64,000 nt of DNA, from contig CAKMRJ010002223.1 of assembly GCA_928212115.1 (NCBI GenBank), forward strand, positions 305,445,719-305,509,718. Direction: 5' to 3'. The position numbers and the translations under genes were made by a program. The DNA is from Lactuca virosa (lineage: Eukaryota > Streptophyta > Magnoliopsida > Asterales > Asteraceae). The notes under the pieces are model-generated. The model made no database searches, was not told the DNA's origin, and saw only the letters and a program-made list of their open reading frames with translations. This document shows, piece by piece, positions 11,371 to 22,170 of this stretch. Numbering within the stretch: the stretch's first letter is position 1; every line of letters begins with the position of its first letter.

Positions 11371-13129
11371 TTGTCGATTGCAGGTTCCGAGAATGATGAT
11401 ATATACGAAGATGCTCCTTTGGAATTTGATCCAGCATATCCACCAATGGAAAAATGGACAAGAGATCATCCGAAGGATCAAGTAATTGGGAATCCACAAG
11501 AGGGAGTTTTAACAAGAGCTCAAATTCGTGCAAAGAATGAGGTATTGAATACTCATCAAGAATTTTGCATGTTCAATGTTTTCATATCTAAAATTGAACC
11601 AAAACAATTAAGGTTGCAATGGAACACTCAGATTGGGTTGTTGCAATGCAATCTGAATTGTCTGAATTTGAACGAAACAAGGTTTGGAGATTAATTCCTA
11701 AACCTGAAAATGTTTCGATTGTCGGGTTAAAATGGATTTTCAAAAATAAAACCGACAAGATGGAAACATTGTTCGAAACAAAGCCAGACTTGTTGTTAAA
11801 GGATATTCAACAAGAAGGAATTGACTATGAAGAACTTTTGCCCCTGTCGCAAGACTCGAGGCTGTTCGAATATTTCTGGCATATGCAGCTCATAAAGATT
11901 TTGATGTTTATCAAATGGATGTGAAATGTGCATTTTTAAATGGAGAGCTCGAAGAGACTGTTTATGTGGAACAACCCCCAGGTTTTATTAACGAAGAATA
12001 TCCAATCATGTTTATATTTTAGATAAGGCAGTTTATGGTTTAAAACAAGCACCAAGAGCATGGTATGCCACTCTAACTTCATTTTGAAACAATCTAAATT
12101 TAAACAAGGATCTGTTGATCCCACATTATTTCGAAAGAAGTTGGGAATCATCTAATGCTTGTTCAAATTTATGTTGATGATATTATTTTGGGCTCAACTG
12201 ACCCTGCTTGTCTAAGGAATTCGAAGATTTGATGAAAAGTAAGTTCGAAATGAGCATGATGGGCAAAATCAATAATTTTCTTGGATTGAATATTCGTCAA
12301 AACAGAAATGGAATTTTCATCAATCAAGAAAAATACACGAAGAATCTGCTCGAAAAGTTTGGATTGACGAATAACACGAAGTTACGTGTTCCAATGGCAA
12401 CAGGCATAAAGTTGACACCGTCGTTAGATAAACAGCCGTTGATATAACTCTTTATCGAAGCATGATTGGTTCATTACTTTATATTACAGCAAGTAGACCT
12501 GATATCATTTTTCTGTGTGTAATTGTGCCAGGTATCAGTCTAATCCACGAGAACCACATCTCACAGCTGTGAAGAACATATTTCGTTATCTAAAGGAACA
12601 ATTTCGTTAGGATTGTGGTATCCTTCGAAAACTGGATTCTTCGTCCAAGCATATTCGGATGCAGACTTGGGTGGTTGTAATCTTGATCGTAAAAGCACGA
12701 GTGGTGGATGTCAATTTCTTGATGGCAAATTGGTGAGCTGGCAGTCGAAAAAGCAAACTTGCGTATCAATCTCAACAGCTGAAGCAGAATATGTGGCTGC
12801 TGCTGCTTGCACTTCACAAATAATATGGATTCAAAGTCAATTACGTGATTATGCAATTAATATGAAAAGATTCCATTATTGTGTGATTCTGGTGCAATAA
12901 GAATTTTCATAATCCTGTGCAGCATTCGAAGACTAAACATATAGCTCTTCGTTATCATTTTATCAAGGATCACGTGGAAGATGGAAATATTGAAGTACAT
13001 TTTGTGAAAACAACTGATCAGTTAGCTGATATTTTCACAAAGGCATTAGATGAAAAATCTTTTGTGCGAATTATAGAAGGACTGGGAATGATCGATGGAA
13101 ATTCTGTTCCATGCGAAAAAGAAGAATGA
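11371..13129 (+). pseudogene. Copia-1 reverse transcriptase and RNase H, frameshifted
   Basis: Reverse transcriptase signatures run in order: VWRLIPKPENVSIVGLKWIF (from about 11680), FLNGELEETVYVEQPPGF (about 11935), AVYGLKQAPRAWY (about 12030) and the catalytic YVDD at 12170-12181. RNase H follows, with YSDADLGGC (about 12655), STAEAEYVAAAAC (about 12775), TKHIALRYHFIKDHV (about 12935) and ADIFTKAL (about 13025), ending at a TGA at 13127. Frame changes occur near 11800, 11930, 12080, 12150, 12210, 12450 and 12900. The polymerase would copy element RNA into DNA inside the particle; this copy is dead. Confidence 0.9.
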
Positions 13130-14948
13130 TGGGTGACAAAGCATGAATCAGAGGCGCTGAATAAAAGATAACGCAAAGTCATTCAACATTCAGCGGTTAC
13201 TGTTCATAGTCAACGCTTCGACCGCTTCGAATTCGCATGTTTGTCACTAATTTTAAGGGTTGATTCAGTGGTTACTGTTCATAGTCAACGCTTCGACCCC
13301 TTCGAATTCGTATATTAATCACTTCTCAGGGAATGATGAAATTTCACGTTTTGCAACAAGTATAATTTCAAATTTTCGAAAAATCAAAAATCCAAAAAGA
13401 TTTTCTTTTGTTTTGTATTTCAAATTTTCGAAAAATCAAAAATCCAAAAAGATTTTCTTTTGTTTTGTATTTCAAATTTTCGAAAAATCAAAAATCCAAA
13501 AAGATTTTCTTTTGTTTTGTATTTCAAATTTTTAAAAAAATTATTTTTTGTATTTCAAACTTTTCGAAAACTTCAAAACAACAAACATATTTTCAGTTTT
13601 ATTTTGTTGCAGAATATCATGAAGATATAAGATGGATTATGTTGGCAGTTCTAGGGTCAGGTAAATTTTTTTGTATGAAGTGATAAATTTTTCATCATTC
13701 GAACTAGTTAGGTTGTCCCTAGAAGCATGCTGCTGCATGTTGACCAAAGCCTCCATGACTCAATGTGTGTGTACGAAAGCCTTAATGAAATTATTCATAC
13801 GAAAATTTCTTCCCAATCAGGCTTATATTCACATTAGTCTCTGAGCTACCTTACTCTTCTCAAAATGAGTTAAGAGTTTACTGTTTGGTCCAAAAATATA
13901 ACAGAGGTACTTTTCGTGTCTTAAATCCATCTTTTTCACCCAAAAGTTCTTACACGATCACACACGAAGACATATGTCCGAGAGGTCTCTGATCAAACCA
14001 ATCGAGACTTAGACATATCAAAAATCTGTGTTTATGATCTGACATCATGAGACCGTGATGAAAGTGAAACCCAATTTTCATACTCTTGTTAAGGAATTGA
14101 CGGGGAACAATGTTCCAGATATTCACGAAACTTTTGTTTCTGTACCAAGATTCGAAACTCCAAATCATATTCATTTCGCATGAGTGGTCTTGATCAAACA
14201 TTCGAAGCCCACGATGTTTGTTACCCAACAAGATTCAGCATACAAATTTTTTTTCTTGAATATGATTTAAGTGTGAGTTTTATTCAAATGTTCTAGTCAT
14301 TTTAAAATTTATCAAAGCCAACTTGTCACTGACTACACTGGTCAAACAAGTAATTTCTGTTACAATTTATCACCTTATGTTTAGGATGACTTGTAACGAA
14401 ATTTTGAACCTCCCACGAAGTATTCTCAAAAGAAGCCCTTTGATACTTATCAAAAAGTATTCGATTGTAATTCACGGGAACCTACACAAGCTATTGATCA
14501 TTTCTCTTAATGATTAATGAAGTAATCTTTGCCCGGGATTTAACCTGCTTTTGTGTCAATTGTTTGACATCACACTAATCGAAATTTTTTTATCATTGCT
14601 TCTTATCTATATTCTTTGGAACACTGCACTCACGAAATCCTTGAGGTTCTGAGTAATACCAACTCAGGCTGATGATTTCGAACATCTGGCATATGACTTC
14701 GCTTTTTATCCCAAAAGTGAAAGAGCCTTGCCTCCATTCGAAGGGTTCTAACGGTTACAAATCATCTTGGGATAACAATACAGGCTGTCTACATATGACG
14801 TATGGTATTCTGTCCGGTTCTCAAGGAGATGTGACAGTTCCTTTTTGACGCATGGCTACCTTTCCGCAGTAATGGTCCGATTTTCAAGGTGCCACGTCGG
14901 ATATCATTAAATGCACATCCCGCTTCAAATTCAAACTTCAGGGTTACA
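13130..14948 (+). other. Copia-1 spacer between pol and the extra ORF, no gene seen
   Basis: About 1.8 kb of AT-rich sequence. It contains a duplicated 44-bp block (13191-13234 and 13264-13307), three exact 52-bp tandem units (13369-13524) rich in TTTTCGAAAAAT, and several more TTCGAA sites. Short open frames on both strands (for example 13950-14231) have no recognisable product. The last about 100 bases become promoter-like (next entries). Confidence 0.6.
13369..13530. repeat. 52-bp tandem repeat (3 full units)
   Basis: Unit starts at 13369, 13421 and 13473, with a partial fourth at 13525 that diverges. The units look identical, so the expansion is young or was homogenised. Its 52-bp period is not a multiple of three, so the long plus-strand frames across it are artefacts. 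Confidence 0.9.
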
Positions 14949-15044
14949 TATAAAAGGGGATTCAAGGGTTCAGTATCAGTTTCCGCATTCTAAAAGCAAA
15001 AATTCTCTAAATTCTCAGATCTTCCAAATTCTCAAACCCTAACA
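14889..15044 (+). promoter_or_regulatory. Putative internal promoter and 5' leader of the extra ORF
   Basis: A TATA box TATAAAAG lies at 14949-14956 (context ACATATAAAAGGGG), 96 bases before the ATG at 15045. GCCACGTCGG, containing the ACGT core of many plant promoter elements, lies about 55 bases upstream of it. The leader is A/C/T-rich and free of ATG, and the start context is AAACCCTAACAATGGCG, a good plant initiation context. This is promoter-like by inspection only; no transcript evidence is available. Confidence 0.5.
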
Positions 15045-17225
15045 ATGGCGTCTTCTGCTCATGTCGATCCTTCCACTGAAGATATTTCATCCGCACCACT
15101 CATGAAGATTCAATCCACTAACTACTACGTGGATGGTGAAATTTCTCAATACCCAGAGGAATTGAAGATGCTCATCGTTGCTCTGAAACACTCTGTTTTA
15201 TCCACGGCGATGTTCAATTCCTTTTCTGTTCCATTATCATGGCTTTCTCAAGCAGGATCCACTGCAACTTACAATAAAACATCTGATACGATCACTTTCC
15301 ATCTAGTGAACGATAAAAAGGTTAGGCTATCCAAGAAACTCTTCTGCCAGATTCTTCATATTCCAAACTCACCTCCTTATGTTGATTTCACATTCCCACA
15401 AATAGTTCATATGTTTAATGAGATGGGATATCAGCCCCCATTGTCCAAGATAAGTGACTTTAAGAAGTCTGGTCTTCCTCGGCTATGGAATTTCTTATTT
15501 GGGATTTTTCTTCGATGTTTAACCGGAAGAACAGTTGGATTAGACAAAGGAAGGATGGAGGTGTATGCAATGGTTGCAGGCCTATACTATGATCTGCAAG
15601 CGGATTATTCCACACAATTATGGAAGGAATTCCAAAAGGGTGTAGAACATACGAATGCAGTTCATGGCATTTCATGTGCACGATACTGGAGCCTTATTTT
15701 GCAGTATTTTTATAATAAGGAAGGGATTATGGTACCAAATGACGAAGAGAAAGTTAATTTTCAATCATATCATTATCCGAAGGAAGTTGTAGATAATGCT
15801 GATGATTTCCCATCTGTGGCTCGAATTCCAGATGCGATGCTCAAACGGGTTAATCCTACGAATTCTGTTTTAGTGGCTTATTTGCAAACAATCGATTCTT
15901 CTGTTCAGACTGGGATCTTGTTGCTTAGGGAAGAAAAGAAGTCTAAAAAGTCAAAGAAGGTTGATCCTGATTCATCTGAAAAGAAAACCAAGGATTCGAA
16001 ATCCTTGAAATCTTCAAAGAAAACGTCTGAAACTGTTGGAGTATCTGTTGTTGAAACACAAGTGATTGAGCCTGTCATTGAAGAAACTCAAGAGAAGGTT
16101 GTCATTCCTTCGAAAACAGGAATGTTTCGAAGAATTAAAATGAAGTCTTCTCATAAACGCAAGTCTCCTACACAACAAATGATTCGAAAACCCCAAATTA
16201 CACATCAAGGTGTGTTAATTAGAGAAGTACCAGCACCTGTTTCTCCCGTGTCAAAGAAAAGGAGGGCTGAGGATATGGCAAAGAAGTTGTCAAAGAGAAA
16301 GAAGAAGAAGGCTCGAAAGTTGGTAATTTCCACTGAGTCGACTGAAGATGATGCAGAAAGAATTCCAGAAACTCCAGAATTCACTCATCTCATTACGAGT
16401 TCCACTCCTGAGAAGACTGATGTCATACCACCCGAAGTTTCGATTGCCAAATCAATTTTTGAGGAGGTTCGAACTTCAGGCATCCCTGCACACGTATCTG
16501 ATACGGATGCAAATGTCGATATGGGTGAAGGAGGTTCGAAGCATGACGATCAAGGTCCAGCTATTTCTACTCCTTTCGAAACTATTATTTCTGTCTCACC
16601 ATCTACTATTCCCATTACATCATCCACTCATTCTCCAACATTCGAACATATTCTTGATCAACCTTTTACTTCAATTTTTTCTTCACAATCTACTGATCCA
16701 CCCAAATCCACTTCTCCTATTCAAGATACTACTTTTATGGAGACAGAGACTGACAATGAAGGGTTTGGAGGAACATTTGAAGACTTAGAATTTCACGAAG
16801 AGGAAGAGGAATTTCCTGATCATATGTTGATGACCATGAAGCAGTATAAAATTCTTAATCAGAAATTGAATTCCATAATTCAATCTCAAGCCGATCTTGG
16901 AGGAGGTTCATCTGTATCAAGTCTGGAAATTGACACTATGTTAAAGATGATGGAATCACGGATAATCAGCAAAGTATCTGGCATGATTAAAGACTCTGAA
17001 TCTCGAGTCTTGGAGAAAGTTGATCTCAATGATCAAAACACTGAAATTCGACTTAATTCTCAAAGTTCGAAATTTACTAGTGATTTGAAAGAGTTGAAAA
17101 ATGTAGCAAAAGAACGTCATGTGCTCTTTATTCAAGATGTCAAGAAAGTCCGAGAAGATGTCAACATGCAAATTCGTGAACTCAGAGAAGACATGCAAAA
17201 AAGAAGTTGCCACTGTTCACCATGA
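15045..17225 (+). CDS. Copia-1 additional ORF, N-terminal part (726 aa)
   Basis: An uninterrupted 726-codon frame starting MASSAHVDPS. Residues about 30-290 form a globular-looking domain (SVPLSWLSQAGS near 61, KKVRLSKKLFCQILHIP near 91, LPRLWNFLFGIFLRCLTGR near 144, ARYWSLILQYFY near 212). I recall similar blocks in predicted retroelement proteins of Asteraceae, without an assigned function. Next come a Lys/Ser-rich tract (297-327), a bipartite nuclear-localisation-like cluster (KKRRAED then KKLSKRKKKKARK, 404-425), a Ser/Thr/Pro-rich linker, an acidic patch (EFHEEEEEF, 582-590) and a coiled coil (about 626-720). No signal peptide or membrane segment is evident, so it is not envelope-like. 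The frame ends because of a one-base slip in an A6 run near 17200. The reading continues in other frames to 18823. Function unknown. Confidence 0.85.
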   Translation: MASSAHVDPSTEDISSAPLMKIQSTNYYVDGEISQYPEELKMLIVALKHSVLSTAMFNSFSVPLSWLSQAGSTATYNKTSDTITFHLVNDKKVRLSKKLFCQILHIPNSPPYVDFTFPQIVHMFNEMGYQPPLSKISDFKKSGLPRLWNFLFGIFLRCLTGRTVGLDKGRMEVYAMVAGLYYDLQADYSTQLWKEFQKGVEHTNAVHGISCARYWSLILQYFYNKEGIMVPNDEEKVNFQSYHYPKEVVDNADDFPSVARIPDAMLKRVNPTNSVLVAYLQTIDSSVQTGILLLREEKKSKKSKKVDPDSSEKKTKDSKSLKSSKKTSETVGVSVVETQVIEPVIEETQEKVVIPSKTGMFRRIKMKSSHKRKSPTQQMIRKPQITHQGVLIREVPAPVSPVSKKRRAEDMAKKLSKRKKKKARKLVISTESTEDDAERIPETPEFTHLITSSTPEKTDVIPPEVSIAKSIFEEVRTSGIPAHVSDTDANVDMGEGGSKHDDQGPAISTPFETIISVSPSTIPITSSTHSPTFEHILDQPFTSIFSSQSTDPPKSTSPIQDTTFMETETDNEGFGGTFEDLEFHEEEEEFPDHMLMTMKQYKILNQKLNSIIQSQADLGGGSSVSSLEIDTMLKMMESRIISKVSGMIKDSESRVLEKVDLNDQNTEIRLNSQSSKFTSDLKELKNVAKERHVLFIQDVKKVREDVNMQIRELREDMQKRSCHCSP

Positions 17226-18823
17226 TTATGCCTCTGTGAATCAAAAAGTTGATATAATTTGTGATGCAGTCACAAGATTTGTGAAGTTATACGAAAATTT
17301 GAGTCCTCAAATAACTCAAATTTCAACATCCGAAAATGCAAGTTTTGAGGAAGTGCTTAAATTGCTCAAGGATTTTAAAAGAGATTTCCGAAAGGCCGGT
17401 TTCTTCTCCATTAATTACTCCGGATTTTTTATCTCAGAAATTTGTTCAATTCGAAGCCATTCTCAATAAGCAACTTGCACCGCTATTTCGCATATCCAGT
17501 CTTCTTCCCACAACAACTGCCCCTCCTGTTTTCACAGGGGTGCAAGGGGGAGAAAGGAAATCAAGTGAAGAAGATGCGAAAGTGGTAGGCAAAGTATTTT
17601 CTTCGAAAATTCCTACAACAAAACCGGTGATCCCTACAACAAAACCGGTGATTGTTTCTGCTGAACCAATGACTTTAACAGTTGTAACAACATTACCCAT
17701 TACAAGAACTTTTTCCAAAGGAATTGTAATTGGTAAATCTTTGGAAACTGGTGGGAGTGTTTCAAAACCAAAGGAGGTAATAGATAATCCAGCAATAAAA
17801 GACAAAGGGAAATCGATTCTTGTTGAAAAGTCAAAAGATGAAAAGAAGGCTGAAGCAGAGGCTGAGATTGAAAAGCTCAGAATTGTTCAAAGTATAATGG
17901 CTCAACGAGCAAGTGATCCGAAGGGAATGAACAAAGGGGATCCAGCTAAACATTATAACTACGAGACAATTGAGGCCAAGGTTGCTTTCAATCACATGTA
18001 CACATTCGAAAAGAAACCAAAGCAAAGCTATTTGGTCACAAATACTGACACAAGCCAGCTGGATTTCCCGATAAACGAAATGATGTTTATCATGCCACAG
18101 TTCAAGGCAGAAGGGAACTTTAAAAACAAGGATGATGGTACACACATGAAAATACGTTTTCATGCTGTTCTTGGAAAAGCCCCTGAAGATGTTTGGTCCT
18201 TAATCAAAATAAAGAAAGTGATCAGCATGAAAAAGGATGTGGTTTTCGAAAACACAGTCCAAAACTTTAAATATGTGGTTGCCAGGGCAGATGGAAAGAT
18301 TTGTGAATTTACTGTTGCTGATTTTCCATTGATGAACTTGTATGATCTCATACAAGTTGCATTGCTTTTAAAAGACAAATCATTTTCATTCCTACAAAAC
18401 ACAGATCCAGAAGAATTCAAGATTGGAGTTGCTCACATCAAAATCTTCATCGAAAATTACTATGAGTGTTTGGCAATGACTGATGTGGAGTTAGTAACTG
18501 CCAAGGGAATGGAAATAAAAGCTCCAATGGCTCCTTCGAAGACTCAAGCAGAATTAAAGAAATTTGTTGATGGAGAAATTTGTCTTAAGCCATTTGGAAT
18601 AGTATTTGCCGGAAAAGACAAAGCAGGAAAAACTAAACGTTTCTTGTTCCAGGCAAGTGAAGTAGAAAGATACTCAACGTCTCAATATACGAACTTAATT
18701 GTTCGTATGAATCATTGCAAAAAGAATAATGAAGGAGACAAGAAGGAGTTGAAGAAGATTATCTCATGGTATACAGAGGTTCGAAGGGTGTTGCTGTACT
18801 CCATCACACTTCTCACTAATTGA
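17206..18823 (+). pseudogene. Copia-1 additional ORF, C-terminal part (two frame shifts away)
   Basis: Coding continues in a second frame from about 17206 to 17395 (start of the segment EVATVHHDYASVNQKVD) and in a third frame from about 17396 to the TGA at 18821-18823. A Thr/Pro-rich linker (duplicated IPTTKPV) leads to a Lys/Glu-rich helix (EKSKDEKKAEAEAEIEKL) and a conserved-looking globular end of about 300 residues, with no stop codon. The stop lies only 31 bases before the 3' LTR. The intact parent ORF would have been about 1,260 codons. No domain is recognised and there is no polymerase or nuclease motif. Whether the two slips are real or sequencing errors cannot be told here. Confidence 0.75.
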
Positions 18824-18840
18824 AGACTTCGACTATTATT

Positions 18841-18854
18841 ACAAAGGGGGAGAT
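18841..18854 (+). other. Copia-1 polypurine tract
   Basis: ACAAAGGGGGAGAT lies directly before the 3' LTR start TGTAAGGG. It is the plus-strand priming site. Confidence 0.9.
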
Positions 18855-19181
18855 TGTAAGGGTCGAATAGTTGTAATTAGTCGAAGTATATGTTTTGTAC
18901 CCTTCGAACATTTTTGTAATCTATTTTACTAGGGCATTGTATTCGAAGCTTAACACTTAGTCCTTAGTATATTTTTTGTACACTTTCCTCTCCTATAAAT
19001 AGGAGTGCTTTCTAGGGTCATAGGAAAAAAAGTCTTTTACAGAATTACATCTTGTACTCTGTAAAACTTGAAAGCGTAATAGAGCTGAAACAAGATCATA
19101 TTTACATCCTGTGTCAAAATCTCGCATCATTACTTGAATTCATACTCTGATTAATTCATTACTCAATTCATTGTTTCTACA
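18855..19181 (+). repeat. Copia-1 3' LTR
   Basis: 327 bp, the same length as the 5' LTR, with about six substitutions between them. At a commonly assumed plant rate of 1.3e-8 per site per year this would be roughly 0.7 million years. It is followed by the target duplication CTTGC at 19182-19186. Confidence 0.95.
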
Positions 19182-19186
19182 CTTGC

Positions 19187-20100
19187 GACTCGTCGAGTCC
19201 ACTTACTTTCCTCAGAAATCTCGTGACAGTCCAGCTCAGCTCGTCGAGTTGACCCCCAACTCGTCGAGCTATCGCATGCTCAAGATCATCGGGACAAACC
19301 CTCACTGACTCGTCGAGTCAACTCATGGACTCGACGAGGTCCCCTCGGTATGATTCCTCATTCAGACTTCCAAAGTCAGATCTCTCATTCCAAACCCTAG
19401 ATCTAGCCCTTTAAGACACCAGAGGCACATAAAGTCTCGACCTTTACGTTCATGCATGTCACAAATGCCTCAAAATGCCAAAACAAGCCCTTCTTAAGGT
19501 GTTAAGCACAACAACCCTCATTTGGATGAATAAAGTTGGGACCTTTGGACTCTAGGGACCTTACAAGGTCCAGATCTGAGGACTAGGCTTCTAGCTAATC
19601 CATTTTACTCAAAGTCCCAAACCAAAGGTGGTAAAAGCCCTAGAACTCCAAACACATGAGATCTAACCAAAATAATGAGAAAGGTGCAGACTTTTACCTT
19701 ACTCAGAAGCTCTGGACGATCTATCACTGGATCCAACTTTCCCCCTCTTGATCCTTGCTTGATCTCCTTCTCTTCTTCTCAAATGATGCACTAAAAATCC
19801 CAAGATAACTTCTCTCTCACTTTCTAGCTCAAATGACCTTTAGGGTTTGCTTCCAGGGAAAGGGTGGCCGCAAATGAGGCTATAAGTGCCTTTAAATAGG
19901 TCCCAAACCCCGAAAATTAGGGTTTCTCTAATCAGCGCCTACTCGGCGAGTCCCTCTCCTCGGACTCGTCGAGTCCACTCATTAAATCCACGGGAGAAAC
20001 CCGACTCGACTCGGCGAGTTGGACCCTCAACTCGTCGAGTCCCTCCTTTAATCACAAGATTAACCTACACCATAATACCTCTGAAAATCCAGATGTTACA
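19187..20100 (-). repeat. Gypsy-A shared LTR, 5' part
   Basis: Continuation of the LTR interrupted at 5689. On the minus strand it starts with TGTAACATCT at 20100. It contains several ACTCGTCGAGT/ACTCGGCGAGT palindromes (for example around 19189, 19230, 19305, 19960 and 20028). It serves as 5' LTR for the left internal copy and as 3' LTR for the right one. No gene is seen. Confidence 0.8.
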
Positions 20101-22170
20101 ATTCTCCCCCACTTGAATTAGATTTCGCCCTCGAAATCACTCCTTAACCATTCACATAATGAAATCATCAACCCAAAAGGCACCACCGAAAGGATCTCAT
20201 ACTACCCCGATAACTTTCTCTATGGACACCTGAAACCACACAAAACTCCCAAGACCAGAACTGAACCAACTCTTCCGTCGCTAATATACTCCTTCCCACC
20301 ATCCAGAAGCTCTAGTGGCCTGACCCGCCGCTAGACCTCCTACTCAAGCAATCACCATGATATTCGCTCCTCGAATATCAAACCCTGATAACTCACTGAT
20401 CCTCTGATTCTCACAAGACCAAATCCAACAATCGGTTACCGCTTACTCATATCATCATACTAATGATCCAAATCACGCTCCAAAAACGGAAGGGTCCACA
20501 CCCCACCAGGGATCATACACTAAACTTCTATCAGAACCCATCCGAACAAAGAATCCTCAACACTCTGCCCTTCAGACACAAGAGAATAACCAGGTTCGCT
20601 CAGAAGTGTCCTCAGACATCACAATCACAAGTCCCAGCTTCGTTCTTCATACCCCTTTTTAATACTGAGCACTAGGTCGACTTCTGACTCCACAGTTGAA
20701 CCTCCAAAGGTTACCCATTGTACACCTCAACATGTCTCACTGACTTCCTTCCCACACTAGCTATCTCGGCCCAGTGTGACACACAAGTCACGAAGTTCTC
20801 TTTACCCTAATGGATTCCACAATCCTACAAAATTGTTTCACCCTCGACCCCCGCCGAACACTACTCCCTAGATACGAGCGCCTCACGGTACCTCCCACAC
20901 CAACGAACTGACCCACTCCGGTCCAAAACATCTGATGACAAACAATATTCCTCAAAATGGAACCCATCCCAGAATCCGGAGTCTCATTTCGCCTACTCAA
21001 TGCACCACTAGAGTCAAGCTCAATATCGAGAGTCTGGTCTGATCCAGAATTGGAACCACTCATCCCAATGAACCACTCAACCCATGACTCATGACCCGCA
21101 ACCCATGCGTACCTCACTGATTCACTTCCCTTGGCTACGAAAACCACTACTCCATTCGGAATATAACGACTTCCGACAAACATGGAGACCCCAGTCTCGC
21201 CCCTGGTTCGACCCCAGGCTTCCACAAGTCAAATATTAGGGCTACCCAAGCCTAAAACTCTTTTGCGTCAAGCTCTGATCAGAGAGCACTTCATCACAAC
21301 ATTCTCTCGCTGACTAGTGGGTACTACAGCTCCACGTAGTATCACAATGACCTCCCACTGAATAGTGAGTACTACGGCTCCCCGTAGCATCACCACACCC
21401 CTCACTGAATAGTGAGTACTATGGCTCCCCGTAGCATCACCACAACCTCTCGCTGAATAGTGAGTACTACGGCTCCCCGTAGCATCACCACAACCTCTCG
21501 CTGAATAGTGAGTACTACGGCTCCCCGTAGCATCACCACACCCTCTCACTGAATAATGAGTACTACGGCTCCCCGTAGCATCACCACACCTCTCTGCACT
21601 GACTCAATGAAACTGCAGCTCCCCGCAGTCTTACCGCACTTACTCTTACCACTTCACAATCTCATCCTCAGGTTGACACCATACTGCGATCATTAACTCA
21701 TGCTCTGCGGCCCAGCATAGATAGGTACACACACACCCATCCGGGCTAAGCATCACTACTTCGGACGACCATCGTCGTGACAATACCTCTCTTTCTCGCT
21801 GCAATTCACATTCTCAAATAAATCCATTTGATGTCAATTAGCTGAAGGGCCCCCACCGGAACCATAGACACTTGATACACCACTCGACATCTCAAACTCA
21901 AACTCAAAACAATCCGAGATTTTAGGACATTAAACTCGGATACTCCGGAATACCATCACAACGCCTCGCAGTGTCTCGACTCTACCACTGATCTCATACT
22001 CATGGCATCATACTCAGATACCGCATTGCTTCCTCGGAGCCTCGCAACTGGTCTTTCTCTCGTGCCACTTGTAACCCCGGAATACTCCATCTCCAAACTG
22101 AAACACGGAGAAATCGCCAACGGCTCGGAACACGAAAATGACCCTCCGAAACTCTTTCCTCTATTGCTCG
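20101..22170 (-). mobile_element. Gypsy-A internal region, second copy, truncated
   Basis: Nearly identical to 203-2321, with scattered single-base differences. It starts with the same polypurine tract (20101-20113) and breaks off at TATTGCTCG (22170), where a Copia fragment begins. The corresponding point in the first copy is 2321. The 48-bp minisatellite has six units here instead of seven. Open frames such as 20788-21225 (minus) show no known domain. Confidence 0.8.
21311..21597. repeat. 48-bp minisatellite in second Gypsy-A copy (about 6 units)
   Basis: Unit starts near 21311, 21359, 21406, 21464, 21512 and 21550. Compared with 1412-1747 one unit has been gained or lost since the two copies separated. 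Confidence 0.8.

Larger units (their letters stand above)
5690..19181 (+). mobile_element. Copia-1: 13.5-kb LTR retrotransposon with an extra 3' ORF
   Basis: A complete element with 327-bp LTRs at both ends and a perfect 5-bp target duplication CTTGC (5685-5689 and 19182-19186), inserted into a Gypsy-A LTR. Order: LTR, tRNA-Met type priming site, gag with zinc knuckle, a long coiled-coil segment, protease, integrase, reverse transcriptase, RNase H (order typical of Ty1/copia), a 1.9-kb spacer, a very long additional ORF, polypurine tract and LTR. Gag-pol carries many frameshifts, while the additional ORF has only two. The long gag with coiled coil and the extra ORF recall Sireviruses, but lineage is inferred by eye. 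The LTRs differ at about 6 of 327 positions. Confidence 0.95.

Noticed and set aside
15045..18823. Envelope-like gene of Copia-1
   Set aside because: Its position after pol suggests this, but there is no signal peptide, no transmembrane segment and no cleavage-type motif. The basic nuclear-signal-like cluster argues against it.
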